From the NCBI GenBank assembly GCA_963978905.1, contig OZ022261.1, positions 33,712,102-33,776,101 on the forward strand: a stretch of DNA of 64,000 bases, in the 5' to 3' direction. Below are positions 50,001 to 62,800 of this stretch, in pieces. Made by a program: the position numbers and the translations under genes. Below the pieces are notes generated by a model, which saw only the letters and a program-made list of their open reading frames with translations, did no database searches and had not been told where the DNA came from. Positions within the stretch are counted from its first letter, which is position 1, and each line of letters starts with the position of its first letter. The stretch is from Trichostrongylus colubriformis (Eukaryota; Nematoda; Chromadorea; Rhabditida; Trichostrongylidae).

Positions 50001-52619
50001 GCTTTTCACAAGGGTTTGACTGAGAGTATGTGATCAAGAAACGGAAGCTGTCAGTCAGATTTTCGCTAACTCTTTATTACCAAGCAGATTTCGACGGATG
50101 TGCGCCAGGACTGTCCAATAAGGTCACCGCGCCACGCGTATTGTATCGCAGCGCGCACCAAATGCCTTGGCGGTCCCGTAGCGAATTGGTCTCGCTCTTG
50201 CCATGTCACGACGGGAAACAAGTACCAGGTATGATTTTGATTCAGCCGAATATGTACAACAGAAGTAACAGTGCGAATTCAGATCCGCTTCTTAAGTAAT
50301 GACCAACCTGATTCAGCACTGCTTTCAGGGGCTCTGGAGAAGTCGTAGACGATACTTCGGGCTTCTCTTCGGAATCCGATATGTCTCCTTCGGATATCTC
50401 TTTCACAGGACGTTTTGGAACACGGCCAAAGCGCACTGCTGGAACAAAGCTGTGACCTCTTGAAATATGATGCTTCTTTGGGAGAATTCGTTAAAGCACT
50501 CATATCTATGTAACTTCCGAAGGATTCAACTGAAGTGTACTACATCACCCCCTGTATCATAGGGTGAAACTCACAGTCTCGTGACATTCCCACAGAAATA
50601 CACTTTTTGAAACGGCAAGCTTGACAGCGGTTCCGATTTTGTTTGTAGATTGGACACGCTCCATCACGTAGACAACGGTACTCCATACGCTTTTGTATAC
50701 TTCGTCGGAAGAACCCCTGAAAAGAAAGCCGGTACCTTCACCCATTACAGTCCTGGTTGAGCAGTTTCCTTCCTAATGATCGATCGATAATTAGCTGTAA
50801 GTCCGCAAATATGCTGGACGCTAGGCACTGCGGTGTTGCGCAATTACGGACACGATGGATGGTCGTGGAAATAGCAGGAGAATGCGGTAGCGCCTTGACA
50901 AACAGACAGACAGCCTTATTAATTTGTCATCTTCGTATAATCCATAGTATGCAGTTGCATGTCAGCAAATAAATCTACTAGGCCACTATTTTCCACACGT
51001 TTGAAATTGCATCACAGCACACTACAGAGATTACGGTATGAGGGCTACAGTAACGACCGAGATCGAATTGAGTTGCGGTCGAAAAAAACATGTAAATTCG
51101 AACGGAGATTTTGGAGACTACGGCCGTCCTCATGTGTGACCCAGCAGTCTCACAAAGGTAGAAATGATGTTCCTCGTTCGTTCCTTACTACAGCCGACCG
51201 ATACCTTAACCTAAATGGGCTCAGGTGAGTGGAGTGTTACTCTAAATGTGTCGGTAAATAGTTTTTAAGACCACCGATGAGACCATTTTGAAAAGAAACT
51301 CCTCAAAAATCACCAATAAACAACCAAGAAGAAATCTTGAACAAACAAAGATAGCTAAGTGAGTTCTTTCTTTTCATATCATTTTTCTAGATTTACGGTT
51401 ACATTTGCGGTACGCAGAAGAATGACCGTTGCTCCACTGCATATCTTACGTTACTGGTTCATTTTAAAAACTGTAAAATCACCTTGCATCCTTCACAAGA
51501 TGTCACTCCATAGTGATAACCGCTGGCCTTGTCACCGCACACCTTACATATTAGCACAGGTTTGCCACTAACTGGAACCACTAATGTGGCAGCTGGTTGA
51601 GGTGATGTTCGTTCTGAAACAGAATTTATTCCTCGAATAAAAAAATGATGTCAAAAATGAATCGTTGATGTGCTGTTTTGAGAACAATCGAATACTTCGA
51701 AAAGGGCACATCTGTTTTCAAACCGAAACCACTCTGGAATTACTCGTGCCAAATCTATCCAATTTACAAAATGTAAGCCAGTCAGTCGGTACCGTTTTCC
51801 CAATTTGTGGCAAATATCGATTGATTGATCCAGTAGTAGATATAAATGCCTCCAAGAAACCATCATGTTCAAACTTTCTTTTTCGCATGGCTTAGACAAT
51901 GAGATCTCTCTTTCTGTGTATCTCATATTGTACACTACGATCAATCGATAGAGCTGTTTTGCATGTGCAACGGAATGACGAGTTGCGCAATAGGACGCGA
52001 ATGGACGGCAGACTCGAGCTCGGCGACACCCCTTGATTTATCGCACCACACACACACCTCGCCAGACGTTCCCGATCGTATTCTACTTTTCATTGAATGC
52101 AATGCATCTATGGAACGCCCAGCGACAGTTATTAATAGCAGCCAAAGACAAAATGCGCCCAAAAACTGCACCAAGCGCTAAGTGGCACTGACCGCTATGA
52201 TTCATGGCGTTATCTGGGAACGTCGTATGAGCTTGAAAATCAGATGGTGTCGGAAATACAGCCTGTTCTGTGTAATAGGAAGGTTCTTGTTTGTATTGAC
52301 GGTATGGAAATGCATTCGCTTCATCCGGAACAGTAGTTGATAATGATGGGCTGTACAGTGATGAGACCTGAAGGATGATAAGGATAGTGCAACTCAGAGA
52401 ACGTTCAACCACCCGACAAACCTCGTACGGAGAATAATTTTGTGGAGCCCATGTCTGTGAAGGGCTAGGCTTCTCTGCCTTTACAGAAATCATCTGAGGT
52501 GAGTCTGACATGTGAGGCGATCGATATTCGGAGACATCACTAAGACTCGTGTATTCATAAAAGGACGATGAGACTCGTGATGACGACGGTGAATGGGCCG
52601 AGATTCCATCAAAGCTCAT
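47061..52619 (-). CDS. nhr-85: Nuclear hormone receptor, NHR-85 / E75 / REV-ERB (NR1D) type
   Basis: Ten exons in phase on the minus strand: 52619-52422, 52367-52193, 51613-51483, 50716-50575, 50438-50308, 48746-48657, 48590-48435, 48329-48113, 47612-47466, 47212-47061; 512 residues. A Ser/Pro-rich N-terminus precedes the C4 zinc fingers: [21 protein letters not shown]-box [26 protein letters not shown], then [19 protein letters not shown]. The extension RFGRVPKRP is the hallmark of REV-ERB/E75, which contact an AT-rich 5' flank of an RGGTCA half site. The ligand-binding domain covers about residues 265-510 and ends near ALYSEIYYL, which fits an AF-2 helix. In C. elegans NHR-85 is involved in the timing of lin-4 transcription and moulting. 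The ATG is two bases after a TTTTCAG acceptor. The intron 50307-48747 carries a nested transposon. Confidence 0.94.
47261..47427. repeat. Repeat family A copy in the last nhr-85 intron
   Basis: TTAGGCTGCGTTCATACTTT at one end and GTAAACGCTGCCTTA at the other, with GACGCAGAGAAATGCAGCCA inside. It sits between nhr-85 exons 47466 and 47212. Confidence 0.8.
47761..47946. repeat. Repeat family F copy in an nhr-85 intron
   Basis: ATCGATCGTACGATTTTGCG and CATGCGATCGCACGATCGTG are the inverted ends. CTCTCACTTGAGTGTACTAT faces ATAGCACACTCAAGCGAGAG. This is the clearest member of the family. Confidence 0.75.
48843..49950. mobile_element. Second copy of the 430-bp palindromic element, split by a mariner insertion
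   Basis: The left piece 48843-48955 (AGGAATCGTCCACGGAAAAA to about CAGCTAA) and the right piece 49641-49950 (ACCACAAAGT to TGGACGATTCCT) together match 31534-31965. Without the insert it is about 427 bp, against 432 bp for the intact copy. It lies within the nhr-85 intron 48747-50307. Confidence 0.85.
48958..49638. mobile_element. Nested palindromic mariner: two transposase 3' ends joined head to head
   Basis: The ends TTGGGTAGTCTAAAAAGT and ACTTTTTAGACTACTTAA are terminal inverted repeats flanked by TA (48956-48957, 49639-49640). From each end inward the two arms are near-identical inverted copies to a centre near 49295-49310. In the plus frame of the right arm, [18 protein letters not shown] (about 49370-49425), the mariner C-terminal catalytic signature, is legible; the left arm holds the same motif on the minus strand with a frame change. 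It is a dead fold-back derivative inserted into an older palindrome. Confidence 0.9.
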
Positions 52620-55178
52620 GCCTGAAAACGAGATGAATAAAGTGTTGTCACGGACAGGAAGCACCTATTGAACAACTGTAGAACGTAACATATGAAAGAA
52701 TAAATTTAGAATAAAAACCGAATTTGAAAAGGAACTTATACAAATTTATACAAAGCAGCATTATACAAATTTTATAAGAGGTAAGTGAAGAATTACAAAA
52801 GCCAAGCTACTGCAGTATGGAGGAAGATTTTTCGGGAGCAGCCAACGGTAATTACACTGCACAGGGTTGTCGAGCAAGAATCACACAGTATGGTCCCCAG
52901 CCAATGGGCGGAGCCCCCGACATCCCCTTCCACCGATGGCCATTCAGTGAGCAAGTGTACATTACTACGTGGTTCGCGCAATAATCCCCCTGCTTTTGGG
53001 TCGGGACTGTAGGATTCTCTTCAGGATGGTACATGTCCAGCTGAGTACTGTGAAAAACGGGGTCCCCAATGGGAAATGGTCAAAGAAATGATATGAATCG
53101 GAGGAATGTCCGCCATGTTGGTTGGGCTTAGGTGATAGGCGGTACGGCCGTGACAGGCATGACATTGCTCTTGAAGTTGTTGTTGGTTATTTGTTCGTGA
53201 TAAGTGATGCTGTTTCGTCCAGACGCCAATTCAGATGCAAACATGTCTGAAAACCGACGTCTGGATTCATCCGTCCCTAATTTAGAAAAGTATCTAACAA
53301 ATATTGCTTGAAAGGAATAATAAAATCCTCATGGAGCATAAATATAATTTCATATGATGAAAAAAATTACTGCAGTCAAACTGTGTGGCACACTAACTGT
53401 ACCCGTATGTAGCATTGCAAGAAATCAATGTCAATCGGCGATGGCAATGGTCAGTTGAGCGCCGTCGTTATCGAAGAACTCATTATCGTATCGACCTTTC
53501 CTGGTGATTTCAAATGATATCAAATGATAAGAACAAACTGCAAAGAACGTCATCATTTTGGCACTCAGATCCATCACCACCGATCTTCATCAGAAGTCGG
53601 TTGACGAAGTAGCGCGTATTTTCTAGGATAGAAAAATTGCAGAAACTCTCAAGATTTCAAGCGTCAAATATGTCCACGGCTGTAGTCCTTCTTTTTGTAA
53701 AGGTTTCTCTTGGTGGCTGATCTACTCAAAGTGCGAACAATTTCTACCTGTAACTGCCCCTTCTTCGCTCGGTCTTCACCTTTAACCCCCTTTCGGCCCT
53801 GGCGGTGGCAATTGTCACAGCTAAGACCGAAAGAGCTGCGGTACTGCCACAACGGCGTACTTTCCTTACCCAGTGTCATAGGTGTTTCATACGACCTTTG
53901 CGTTTCGAATCTTCACGCGTCTTTTTATTCGTATTGCTATTTTATTTATTTATTTATTTGATATGAAAAACGACATGTCGTAACCAAGGTGGAAGTATTG
54001 ACAAGAAAAATGTTCCAAAAGAAAAAAGAACACAGAAGGGAAAATGAATGAAAGAAGAAATTCAACCTAGTACAAAAGTATAAAGTGAATGGCTCCTGAG
54101 AGCACAAAGCAGCTCCAGGGCTGAGGAGAAATGTATGCCTATCGGAAAATAAAACGCATAAACAGACTAATAGGTATACTGTCGGTTTAACCTCCAGTGA
54201 GCATCTCCAACTATCCAGCGGCTGCACCACCAGACCTTCCACTGGAACTTACATCAGCCGACTGTGATGCCCTTCGCCACACAAGGGGTCACAGGAGCTT
54301 GCCGCAACTATTTAACAGATCCATGTACCATAGCATCGATGAATCGCGCTGGTCTCAGCAGCCTGCTAGGTAGGTGTCAATTATTGTCAATTATTATTAT
54401 TATTATTATGAGGATGATGCTTTATGAATTTGAAAGCTTTATAAGGCCTTATAAGATTTCATAAAGTTATGAAGTGTTATAACATTTTACTGAAGTTCGT
54501 TCTTTACCTTCACTTTTGAACATGTGAATGGCAATTTCACAACTTTTTAATTTCTTAATTAATGATCAGAACATTCCCAATTAAGTTTCAGCCCGTACGT
54601 ATACCGAACTATGGTCATGCTCTTCTTACCCATGAAGGGGAGCATTAGACCAGAAATAAAATAGATGTTCTAAACCTCTCAATGCGTTCACCCATTGCTG
54701 CTCAACTTGTTGCGCTCCTTGTAGGTGATTCGAGCACAAAAAATGTTCCGTAGCATTCAATGGCATGAAGACCATTGGGCTGTGTGACAAGATACATTCA
54801 TACGTTAGGATTTTTCAAACAAAGCAATACGCTGAAGGTGGTCTAGCTCCGAAGCCAAATACATCTTCGATTGGATTTTCGTCCTACATGGAACGCTATT
54901 CAACCATGACCGGCTTTTGATGGAGTAAGAAAATGCAGTTGGAATACTTGATATGATTTTTTGAAACCTCAAACTAATAAGTGTATACAGTGAAGCTGCT
55001 TCTGGAAAGAACATGGCCACGATGTGAGTGTATATTTTATCCAATTAACGACAACAAAGGTTGCCACCCAATGGGGAGGTATTGCCGTTATCCAGACGCT
55101 GTTTCCGAGCTGTTCGAGCGAACAATCTCGGACTCTGTAAACCATGCCTGCAACCAAGACATACTGAGGATTGTGGTA
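52620..55178. other. Upstream region of nhr-85, no supported gene
   Basis: Presumed nhr-85 promoter side. It holds a GGGCGGAGCCC-containing stretch near 52900 recalling the GC-rich core of the palindromic elements, a TTTA run near 53942-53960 and the TTA microsatellite at 54391. No conserved exon is recognised. Confidence 0.5.
54391..54409 (+). repeat. (TTA)n microsatellite
   Basis: Six TTA units in a row. Confidence 0.85.
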
Positions 55179-55853
55179 CGTGGGTCACTATTTATATTTC
55201 GGGAATAGGCAATACTGTTATCATGGGAGTAAATCTGATGGTTCCATCGTAAAGTTCGCCTTTTTAACCATATACCCCATCATTCAATTTGCCGCACGGC
55301 GCTATTTGTTTATTTTATAAATTTTTGAAAATTTTGTCGACACAAGCCTTTTTTGGTGCGTTTGTCAAATTGTATGGGTTCCAACGGAAAAATATTTTTT
55401 GCAAATCAATGTGTTCAAGTAAATTAGCATGTTTGTTGGTGGAAATAATGTTTAGGGATGCCTCAATCTTAGGATGGGTGACATGGCGAACTTGCTTAAT
55501 CATATTACACACAGCATCGATGTTTTCGGAAACAACTGCTAATTTCGGACATCCTTCACGAATCTCGCCGGGCAGCGGACTACGACAACGATTGAATTCC
55601 CTAAACCAATGATACACTGTGGTCTTTGATGGAGCTTCAATTCCTAATTTTTAAAAATTTTTTTTTAAATTTCATTTTTATTTCCTGAAAAAACAAAATT
55701 TTTCAGATGAATATAAAATAAACAAAAAGCGCCGTGCGGCAAATTGAATGGTGGGGTATGTAGGTAAAAAAGGCGATTTTTACGATGAAACCATCAGATT
55801 CACTCCCATGATAACAGTATTGCCTATTCCTGAAATATAAATAGTGACCTACG
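55179..55853 (-). mobile_element. Fold-back mariner with two 5' ends and part of the transposase N-terminus
   Basis: The terminal inverted repeats are about 135 bp long (CGTGGGTCACTATTTATATT at the left and its inverse at the right) and TA flanks both ends. On the minus strand from about 55650 the DNA-binding N-terminus is readable: KLGIEAPSKTTVYHWFREFN, then GEIREGCPKLAVVSENIDAV and RHVTHPKIEASLNI. This matches mariner helix-turn-helix domains. The left arm is an inverted copy of the right arm (5' untranslated side), so the catalytic part is missing and the element is dead. Confidence 0.88.
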
Positions 55854-56020
55854 TATTCACTGCAGCTACTGTGGAAGAGATCACACGCTGCTATGTCCCA
55901 ACAAGTAGTAATCTCCTGCGACCACTTCGGCAAAAGAAAGGAATTCCTAAGCCTTCCTGCTGGCAGGAAATGCACTGGCTATTCATTCATCACTAGAGCA
56001 TTTTCTGCTCCATCCACACT

Positions 56021-56776
56021 ACAGGGGGTGCCAAAAAATAAGGTAATTTTTTTTCCTTCACTTTCAACCCTAGTTTAGTCGAGCTTCCGCGAATTCTGAA
56101 CAGGTATTTTCATCCCTGAAGTGAAGAGCGGACCTCACTATATCACTATTCTCCGCAACAGCTTTCTGCACGAGCAGGAACGGGAGCTTGTTCCGATTGA
56201 ACAAGATGTGTCACCTCAACTGGACAAAACCCGAAATTTCGTCACTGTCGTTCACAACCTTGCTAAGGTCCGTTCACTCTGGGTACCTGCGGGGGATTCA
56301 TACTGGCTGGGTGGTGTTCTTGGATATTCCGTTTTTTCCGGGTTCCCAACGCCTTCGTTTCCAAGAGCCAGAACGTGCCGTTACCACTGAAACCCCTTCG
56401 GGGGCAGATTTGAGGCATGAAAAATGATACTTTGAATCATAGGGGCGTTGTCCGAACAGCAAGGGCTCTGCGAATTCCATGAACTGAAGAGCCAATCCTT
56501 GGGAAGCTTCCCACAAAAGACTTACCACGGAACATGACTTCACTGTTTCAAGTGGACCTTGATACCGAAGGTGCTCTGAAACCCGATTGCGCCGACTGAA
56601 GGCTCCGTATTTTGATGAAAGTGAAAGTAGTGAATCTCAACTTGCTCCTGCTTGTAGAGGAACATTTCGGGAATAATTTACCCCAATACTTTTATCTCTT
56701 TCGCTTCCCTATGTTTTGTATACGAAGCGGATGTGAGCCGTGAGCAAAATTACTTTGTTTTTTTGGCACCCCCTGT
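56021..56776. mobile_element. Repeat family G element, about 756 bp
   Basis: ACAGGGGGTGCCAAAAAA at the left and TTTTTTTGGCACCCCCTGT at the right are perfect or near-perfect short terminal inverted repeats. The subterminal parts match both ends of the 29395-29573 copy. A second, reversed left end lies at about 57265-57343 (TTTTTTGGCACCCCCTGA), so another partial copy adjoins. A frame of 89 codons at 56121-56390 is open but not recognised. Confidence 0.7.
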
Positions 56777-57423
56777 ACATTCGACCAGCATCCTACTCAC
56801 TGCACCCACCCTCAACATCATTTCTTTCGGCTGATATTCTGTACAGCAACACCTACGCCTCACGACATATTCTTTTCTACCACAGTATCGCCTACTTCAA
56901 CCACTGCTCTGAAGACAATCGACTGCTCCTGCTTGATACTATCATATTCGCTTCGGTTCTTGTTTCACCTACCGCGACTGCCCTCCACTACACTCGTTCG
57001 CTGCGAACTATTCGCCTTCCCGATGGATCGGCACATTTGACTATTTCGCGACAATCGCTCTCTTCTGCAAAAGCATGCGACTGGTGACACCGGTGGAATT
57101 CATGCGGTTCGTGGTTTTTATGACAATTTTGCTCGAGAGCCACGCCAGTGAGTCGCCCAGTGTGATTCCCCTAAGGTACCCAGAGATTCTTCTCGTGCAG
57201 AATGCTGGTACGGAGCGTAGTGACAGTTTGAGGTTTACCCATGAATTGCCTTATGGGAGTACCACGTCAGAATCTGCTGAAGTCCGACTAATATGGCGAT
57301 GAAAACAGAGGAGAAAAAGTTACCCTTTTTTGGCACCCCCTGAAGAATTTCTTTGTGTGGGTGATAGATGACTCATGTGTAGCTTGTGGATGATCGTTTC
57401 AGTGACATCACGTTAGCGCCGTT

Positions 57424-57597
57424 GCAGTCCATTTCGGGAAAACTGACGGGGCGTATCCTACGGACTTGGGTGGATGGCGAGAGTGAGAGTACGTGGCGAG
57501 AGTGAGAGTGTGTGGGGTGAGAGAGTTGAGATAGTTTGATACACGTTCATCCAAGACCGTGGGACACGCCCTGTCAGTTTTTCTGAAATGGACTGTA
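57424..57597. repeat. Repeat family B copy
   Basis: GCAGTCCATTTCGGGAAAAC and TTTTTCTGAAATGGACTGT are the inverted ends, with GGGGCGTATCCTACGGACTT and a GAGAGTGAGAGT centre. Confidence 0.85.
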
Positions 57598-59876
57598 TGT
57601 CATTTTTCTTCTCCTGGATGGATATGGACTTGCTGCAAGTGCGAAAGCGCGATGCAATACGTTTCATCTCACCGTACGTCCTTGGCCGCTCTCACCGTAG
57701 CCGACCGGATATCACGACGATAGGAGGCGGGGTCGATTATCGAAAGGCGGCAGCTCTTATCCGTTGCGCCGTCTCTACAGCTCGGAGGTGCACTTTTTCA
57801 CCGGGATGTCGCTACAAATAGCCTTCTTAGGCTCATAGTTTCCATGTGAGTAACTTCTTTCAGGGATTCCTCAATAACCACATTACGCCTAGTGCCGTCT
57901 TTGATTGAGATGGCAGCCACCTTTTCAAGATGGTCTACACCCATCTGCGATTAAGCCACCAAGGCAGCTGTGGCTCTTACGTGTGCCGGAATCAAGACAT
58001 CGAATTCGATGAGATAGAATAGGGAAATTTTCCATAGTAACAGCAACCTTATCGGATGACACTATCACGTGAAAAGTTGTCCAAAAAGTTGCTTTCAGGC
58101 TGCAAATTCGTTGATGCCAAAGGTCAGGCGAGAGTGATGAGGCCGAAAATTATCAACCGTGTTTTTTATTAGGTCTGTCTGTCACTCATCCTATAACTGT
58201 ACGGGATCGAGCGGCGAGCCATATACCGTCATGGTACATATACCTCGGAAACACCTCGGAAAAGTGAAAGTAATATCACTTTTAGTGCTTCTCGTGACGG
58301 TTGCAGTCAACGATGTCTCGTAAACTTTTCATTGGTTACAGAGCTAGGTACCTCCTTGCTGATATGAAACTTTCATTTGAACAACTGTAACTTTGTAATA
58401 AAAACTGCAGCAAAAGGGATCGCGTCTTTATTTCTTGTTCTAAGGTTTAAGTCCTGTCCGAGGCCACAAACCTTGTACACTCAAAATGTACATATTTTCA
58501 TTGATCGCTGTCGAGTGGAGGAATATTACCTAAAGCAAAAAAATATGTTAAAGTCACAATCCCCCACACGGGTTTACTGTGAACTACCTTTCTCTTCTAA
58601 TTCATCTGCTTATGGAAAGTTTAGCTTTCCAGTGCCTATCGCTAACCTCTGCAGATACGATCCTCCATCTCCTGTCCGGTCGAATACGACCCCCCTGTCG
58701 AGGAATCCTCAACTCTCGGAGTCCCTGACAAGATGTGCGTGAAGGAAGTTTGGCGTTCAACAACGCGATACCCCCTCTCAAGAGAACGTTATGCGCCAAC
58801 TAGAACGGCGAGGCAAGAGAGTGAAAGCGGAGGCCGGTGTATTCTTTACTCCCGCTTCACTGACGGCTCTAGTGAATGACTCTCTTGAGAATTTCATTAA
58901 CTTAATATGGCGCTTCACAGTATACCTTTATAATAAGACTAGGGATGAATAAGGAGAAAGTAAGAATTGGGAGCACATGTTCTCTGACAACGAACCGTCC
59001 ACAAAGGCGATGTGTTCCGCAATCGCATTGGAAACCCCCCGCCTGGGGTCTTATCACGATCACGCAACACTGCATTATTTCTGCAATTCATCAGCCGGTC
59101 GAGTTGCCGGCGAGGATGTGGCGGGCTGATTGGGCCCCTCTGCCCGTCTGTTGTCTTCCTCCGGCTAGTGACGCAGAGGGGCGAAAGAGAAGAGGGTTCG
59201 TTCTTCTTTAATGTTACACAGCTGAGCACCTCTGCTTCCATATTCCACAATCTGCCTATTTACCCTCTCCGGTGTTTTGAAGCAATAATGTAGCAACCAT
59301 GTAAGTTACTTGAAACACATTTCTTTCATATGTGCAGATACGAGAAGGATAACCTTTAACAAAAAGCATGAATATTTATATCACTGTCATATCGAACGTA
59401 TAAAAAGCTAAGCAAAAACTGTCAACACTCGGATGAAAGAAAGTTTCACATGGAAAAAAGTCTGAAAAAGGGTCCCGCCCTACTAAAAAAAAAGCAACGG
59501 ATGACTCATTGAGAAATCATATATTAGCGTTCGGCTGTGGCTCCACTGAACGCAGTCAACATCGGCTGTGCATTTTTTGTGACTATATCTATCATTCCAA
59601 AAGGATGATTTAACACCGGAGAACCAAAAACACATTTGTAACAAAGTGAGGTGGTCACAAAAAAAAAGATGAGGAATTCAACGAGACATTGACGAAAGAT
59701 GAGAAGAATGCCCGTAAGAGATTAGCGAGTGAGAAAGTGCAATGATGCGTATACGTGATGAAAGAAAAATAGCTATAAGTTCAAACAAAATCGAGGAAAA
59801 TGGGTAAGTATAACGATCAATAAAAAATGAATAAAAAACAACAATGTCAGAAAAAGTTAGAAGCTCCAGAAGTTCA
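57598..59876. other. Intergenic region, no supported feature
   Basis: Between the family B copy and the ADAM gene 3' end. Frames of up to 121 codons (58377-58742) are open on the plus strand but lack recognisable motifs and splice context. No transposon end was recognised. Confidence 0.5.
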
Positions 59877-62800
59877 TCAACTTCCGGCGGTTCGCTGTGC
59901 GTCAAACTTCGCAGCTAGTTCACGAACACCAATACCTTTGTCAGTCCCGTTGAGAATTTCAGGAGGTTTTGCCGGCAACGGTGGGCGATTGATGAACTCG
60001 TTATTTGAGGGCGGTTTCTGAAATCTCAGGAAATCAATGTAGGTATGTAATCCACCACCTCGCGCGGCGCAACACCAGAGGTGAAAAATGTGGCTGGCAA
60101 TATGAAGTAGAGATATTGTCAAAACGACAGTGATATTCAAAATAATAAAAAAAAAACTGGACAAACCTGATGCTTCGGTGGCTTAGGTGGAGGCGGTTGT
60201 ACTGGCCGCAACGTTTCCTTTTTCATGGTTCCACCGGGATCGTCAGGTGGGAGAGTTTTGTAGTCTCGTGAGGCAAAATCGGTACGTGCACTGAATACCA
60301 CGAATCAAAACCAAAGAACAAAAAAATAAAGGAGCGTGTAACATGTTCTCCTTTCACATAATTCCACTTAATCTGGACTAACTTGCCTTAAACTTCACAC
60401 GAAATAGTGTATTATGTGCTCAGTTAATAAAAGTGTAACACAGCAGACCAAACCTTTTGATTCCCATCTCAGCGCCATGCTCTCTGTACAACTCCTGAAC
60501 AATCGAGTCACGTGGGCGACTGGGTACCATTGGAGGAGGCTCCTTAGGTCGTGTAGAGGGTGTCCTAGTGAAGTGAGGCTAAAACTAGGAACATTACATG
60601 GGAACATAGAAGGTGAAGAAGCACAGTTGACGTGAACAGCACTCAGGCAACCAATCATCTCCCAATGTGTTCAAATAGCACTAGTGGCAATGAAGCTGCA
60701 GATCGGTGTAACATTACGATAATCCGGGGCATTATAGCTACTGAGCTACTTTTCCGAAATCACTCTGTCAGAAAACTCACCGTGTTCAACAATCGTAATT
60801 CGTCACCAAAGCAAGAAAACAAGTAAACCATAAAAATCTGAAGATAACAAAAAACACCTTCATGACTGGGGCTTGCGCCGCTGACAAAGGGACATGTGTG
60901 AGAAGCTCATCAGGACTACGAGGGTGGTCCCGAGCATTACTGGTAACAGTCATCAACGGAATTGCTGGAGGTACGAATGTCGGTTGCCGGTCGTTCACTG
61001 AATAAGTCACTCCTCCGTTTGTCCAGGCTGCATTTAGACTCTCCCTGAAAAAATCTTCTGTCTAAGCGCACTTCCAAAGCTATTTTTTGAATACTTCCAC
61101 CCATTCAACTGGGACACAACACCTCGAGCCATGTGTGGGGCTCAAGACAGGACGGCGATGTGGCCACAACAACCGACAAGTGGTCGCGTAGGGGGCATAT
61201 CCATATGGAAGCAACTTTAGGTTTTAAACAGCGACTTTATAATATTAAGAGACAAGAACGGATTTGCAATTGAAAAAGGGTAAGATAGCTTGCAACATAC
61301 ACACCTCACATGCCTTCTGCCACCTGGCGGAGGTGGTGCCTTTCTAACAGGAACTAACACGCCATGCAACTTCAGAGTTTTCCTTGAATACTCCCAAAAC
61401 CTAAAGAACACTTTTATGACGAGCACATGATCGACATATCAACCGGCACTTACTCCTTTGGGATATTTCGCTTCTTCTTGAACCAGTAAAAGAAACATAC
61501 AATAACCATTGCTATTGAGAATATGGCGAAAAGCAATAACAACATTGTCGATGGAGTAATGCTTGAAATACATGGAATTAAAAATGAACTCTGAACATGA
61601 AACATAAAAAGAATTCCGTTTCAAACGACTCTATGCAAATCAGAAGAAAAATGAACAGCTGGTTAAGAATAAAGCGTACCCCCTACTAGTACTTGAAGGA
61701 TTGCTATTCACAGATCCTCCGAAACCAGGGATTTCGCATGCAGTTCCTCCAAAACCGTTCTCACAGTGACAATTTCCGACATTGTTACATATGCCTGAAA
61801 GGGCAAAAACTGATAATTTCTACTTGGAAATGTCCACAAGAAAAGGACAAAGCCAGTGAAAATTAACAGGAACACACCAAAACGACAGAATTAAAAAAAA
61901 ACAAATGTTCACCGCAAGTGTCGCCAGCAAAATAAAAATAGAAATTACCGAGAAGAAAAAACATCAAAGAAAAACAACGATCGTACACATACCCCTGTAA
62001 TGACACTGGTCATTGCATTTCGAGACTGTCTTGGCGACTTCACTTCTGTCTTTACACTTCGCATCCACACATATCTCAAAAACAACTATTTCATATCACC
62101 TGATAAAAAAAACGTTTTCAGTATAAAGGACGAGTCGTAAATATGGTATCAGCATTTAAGAACACGAAAACAGACCCCACAATCCTACACTTCTAAAAAA
62201 ATTGGGTCTCTTATGGTTACCAAAATTTGAATAGAGAATGCATAAGTTTAAGATACCTCACCTTGTCATTACCACACTCAGCCCCGTCAAGAACCATGCC
62301 GGGATCGGGTTCGTTCTTCTGACCAACTACATAAGTTGTCTTTATGACATGACACTGATGTGTTTCAGTTCCTAGGACATTGATCTTCATCATCATTTTC
62401 CAATCGCTTAAGAAAAGAAGATGACTTACCAACTCTTACGTAAGTGTAAGCTGAAGTCACTATAGTTGGATCACCGAACACTGGCCGTTCGGCTTGGGTC
62501 GCACACTGAAGTCGTCCACACATTATATCTCTGCAAAAAGTGTATACAAAACGGGCATGAATCAAGCACTATCAACCATAGACTTTGAAAGATGCCTCCG
62601 GAAAATGAGGAATACAAATAGAAATATGGCGTAGAAAATAACACAAATCTTTTATCAAAGGAAAAAAATCATGAACTCACTCAGCCAGACATCGTTTGAA
62701 CTGCCGTGTATGAACATCGTATCCACAATTGCCCTGCATGATCCCATTAGTGTTCTGATCGAAGCATGTCCTGTCACCTTCTCGCCCTGTTGGTCCCCAT

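Noticed and set aside
52083..52664. A single 193-codon nhr-85 N-terminal frame
   Set aside because: The frame runs through an intron. Splice sites at 52422/52367 and 52193 give phases that fit the DNA-binding exons, so it was split into two exons.
56740..57302. Plus-strand frames (115 and 75 codons) as a gene
   Set aside because: They begin or end in family G transposon ends and have no motif or splice support.
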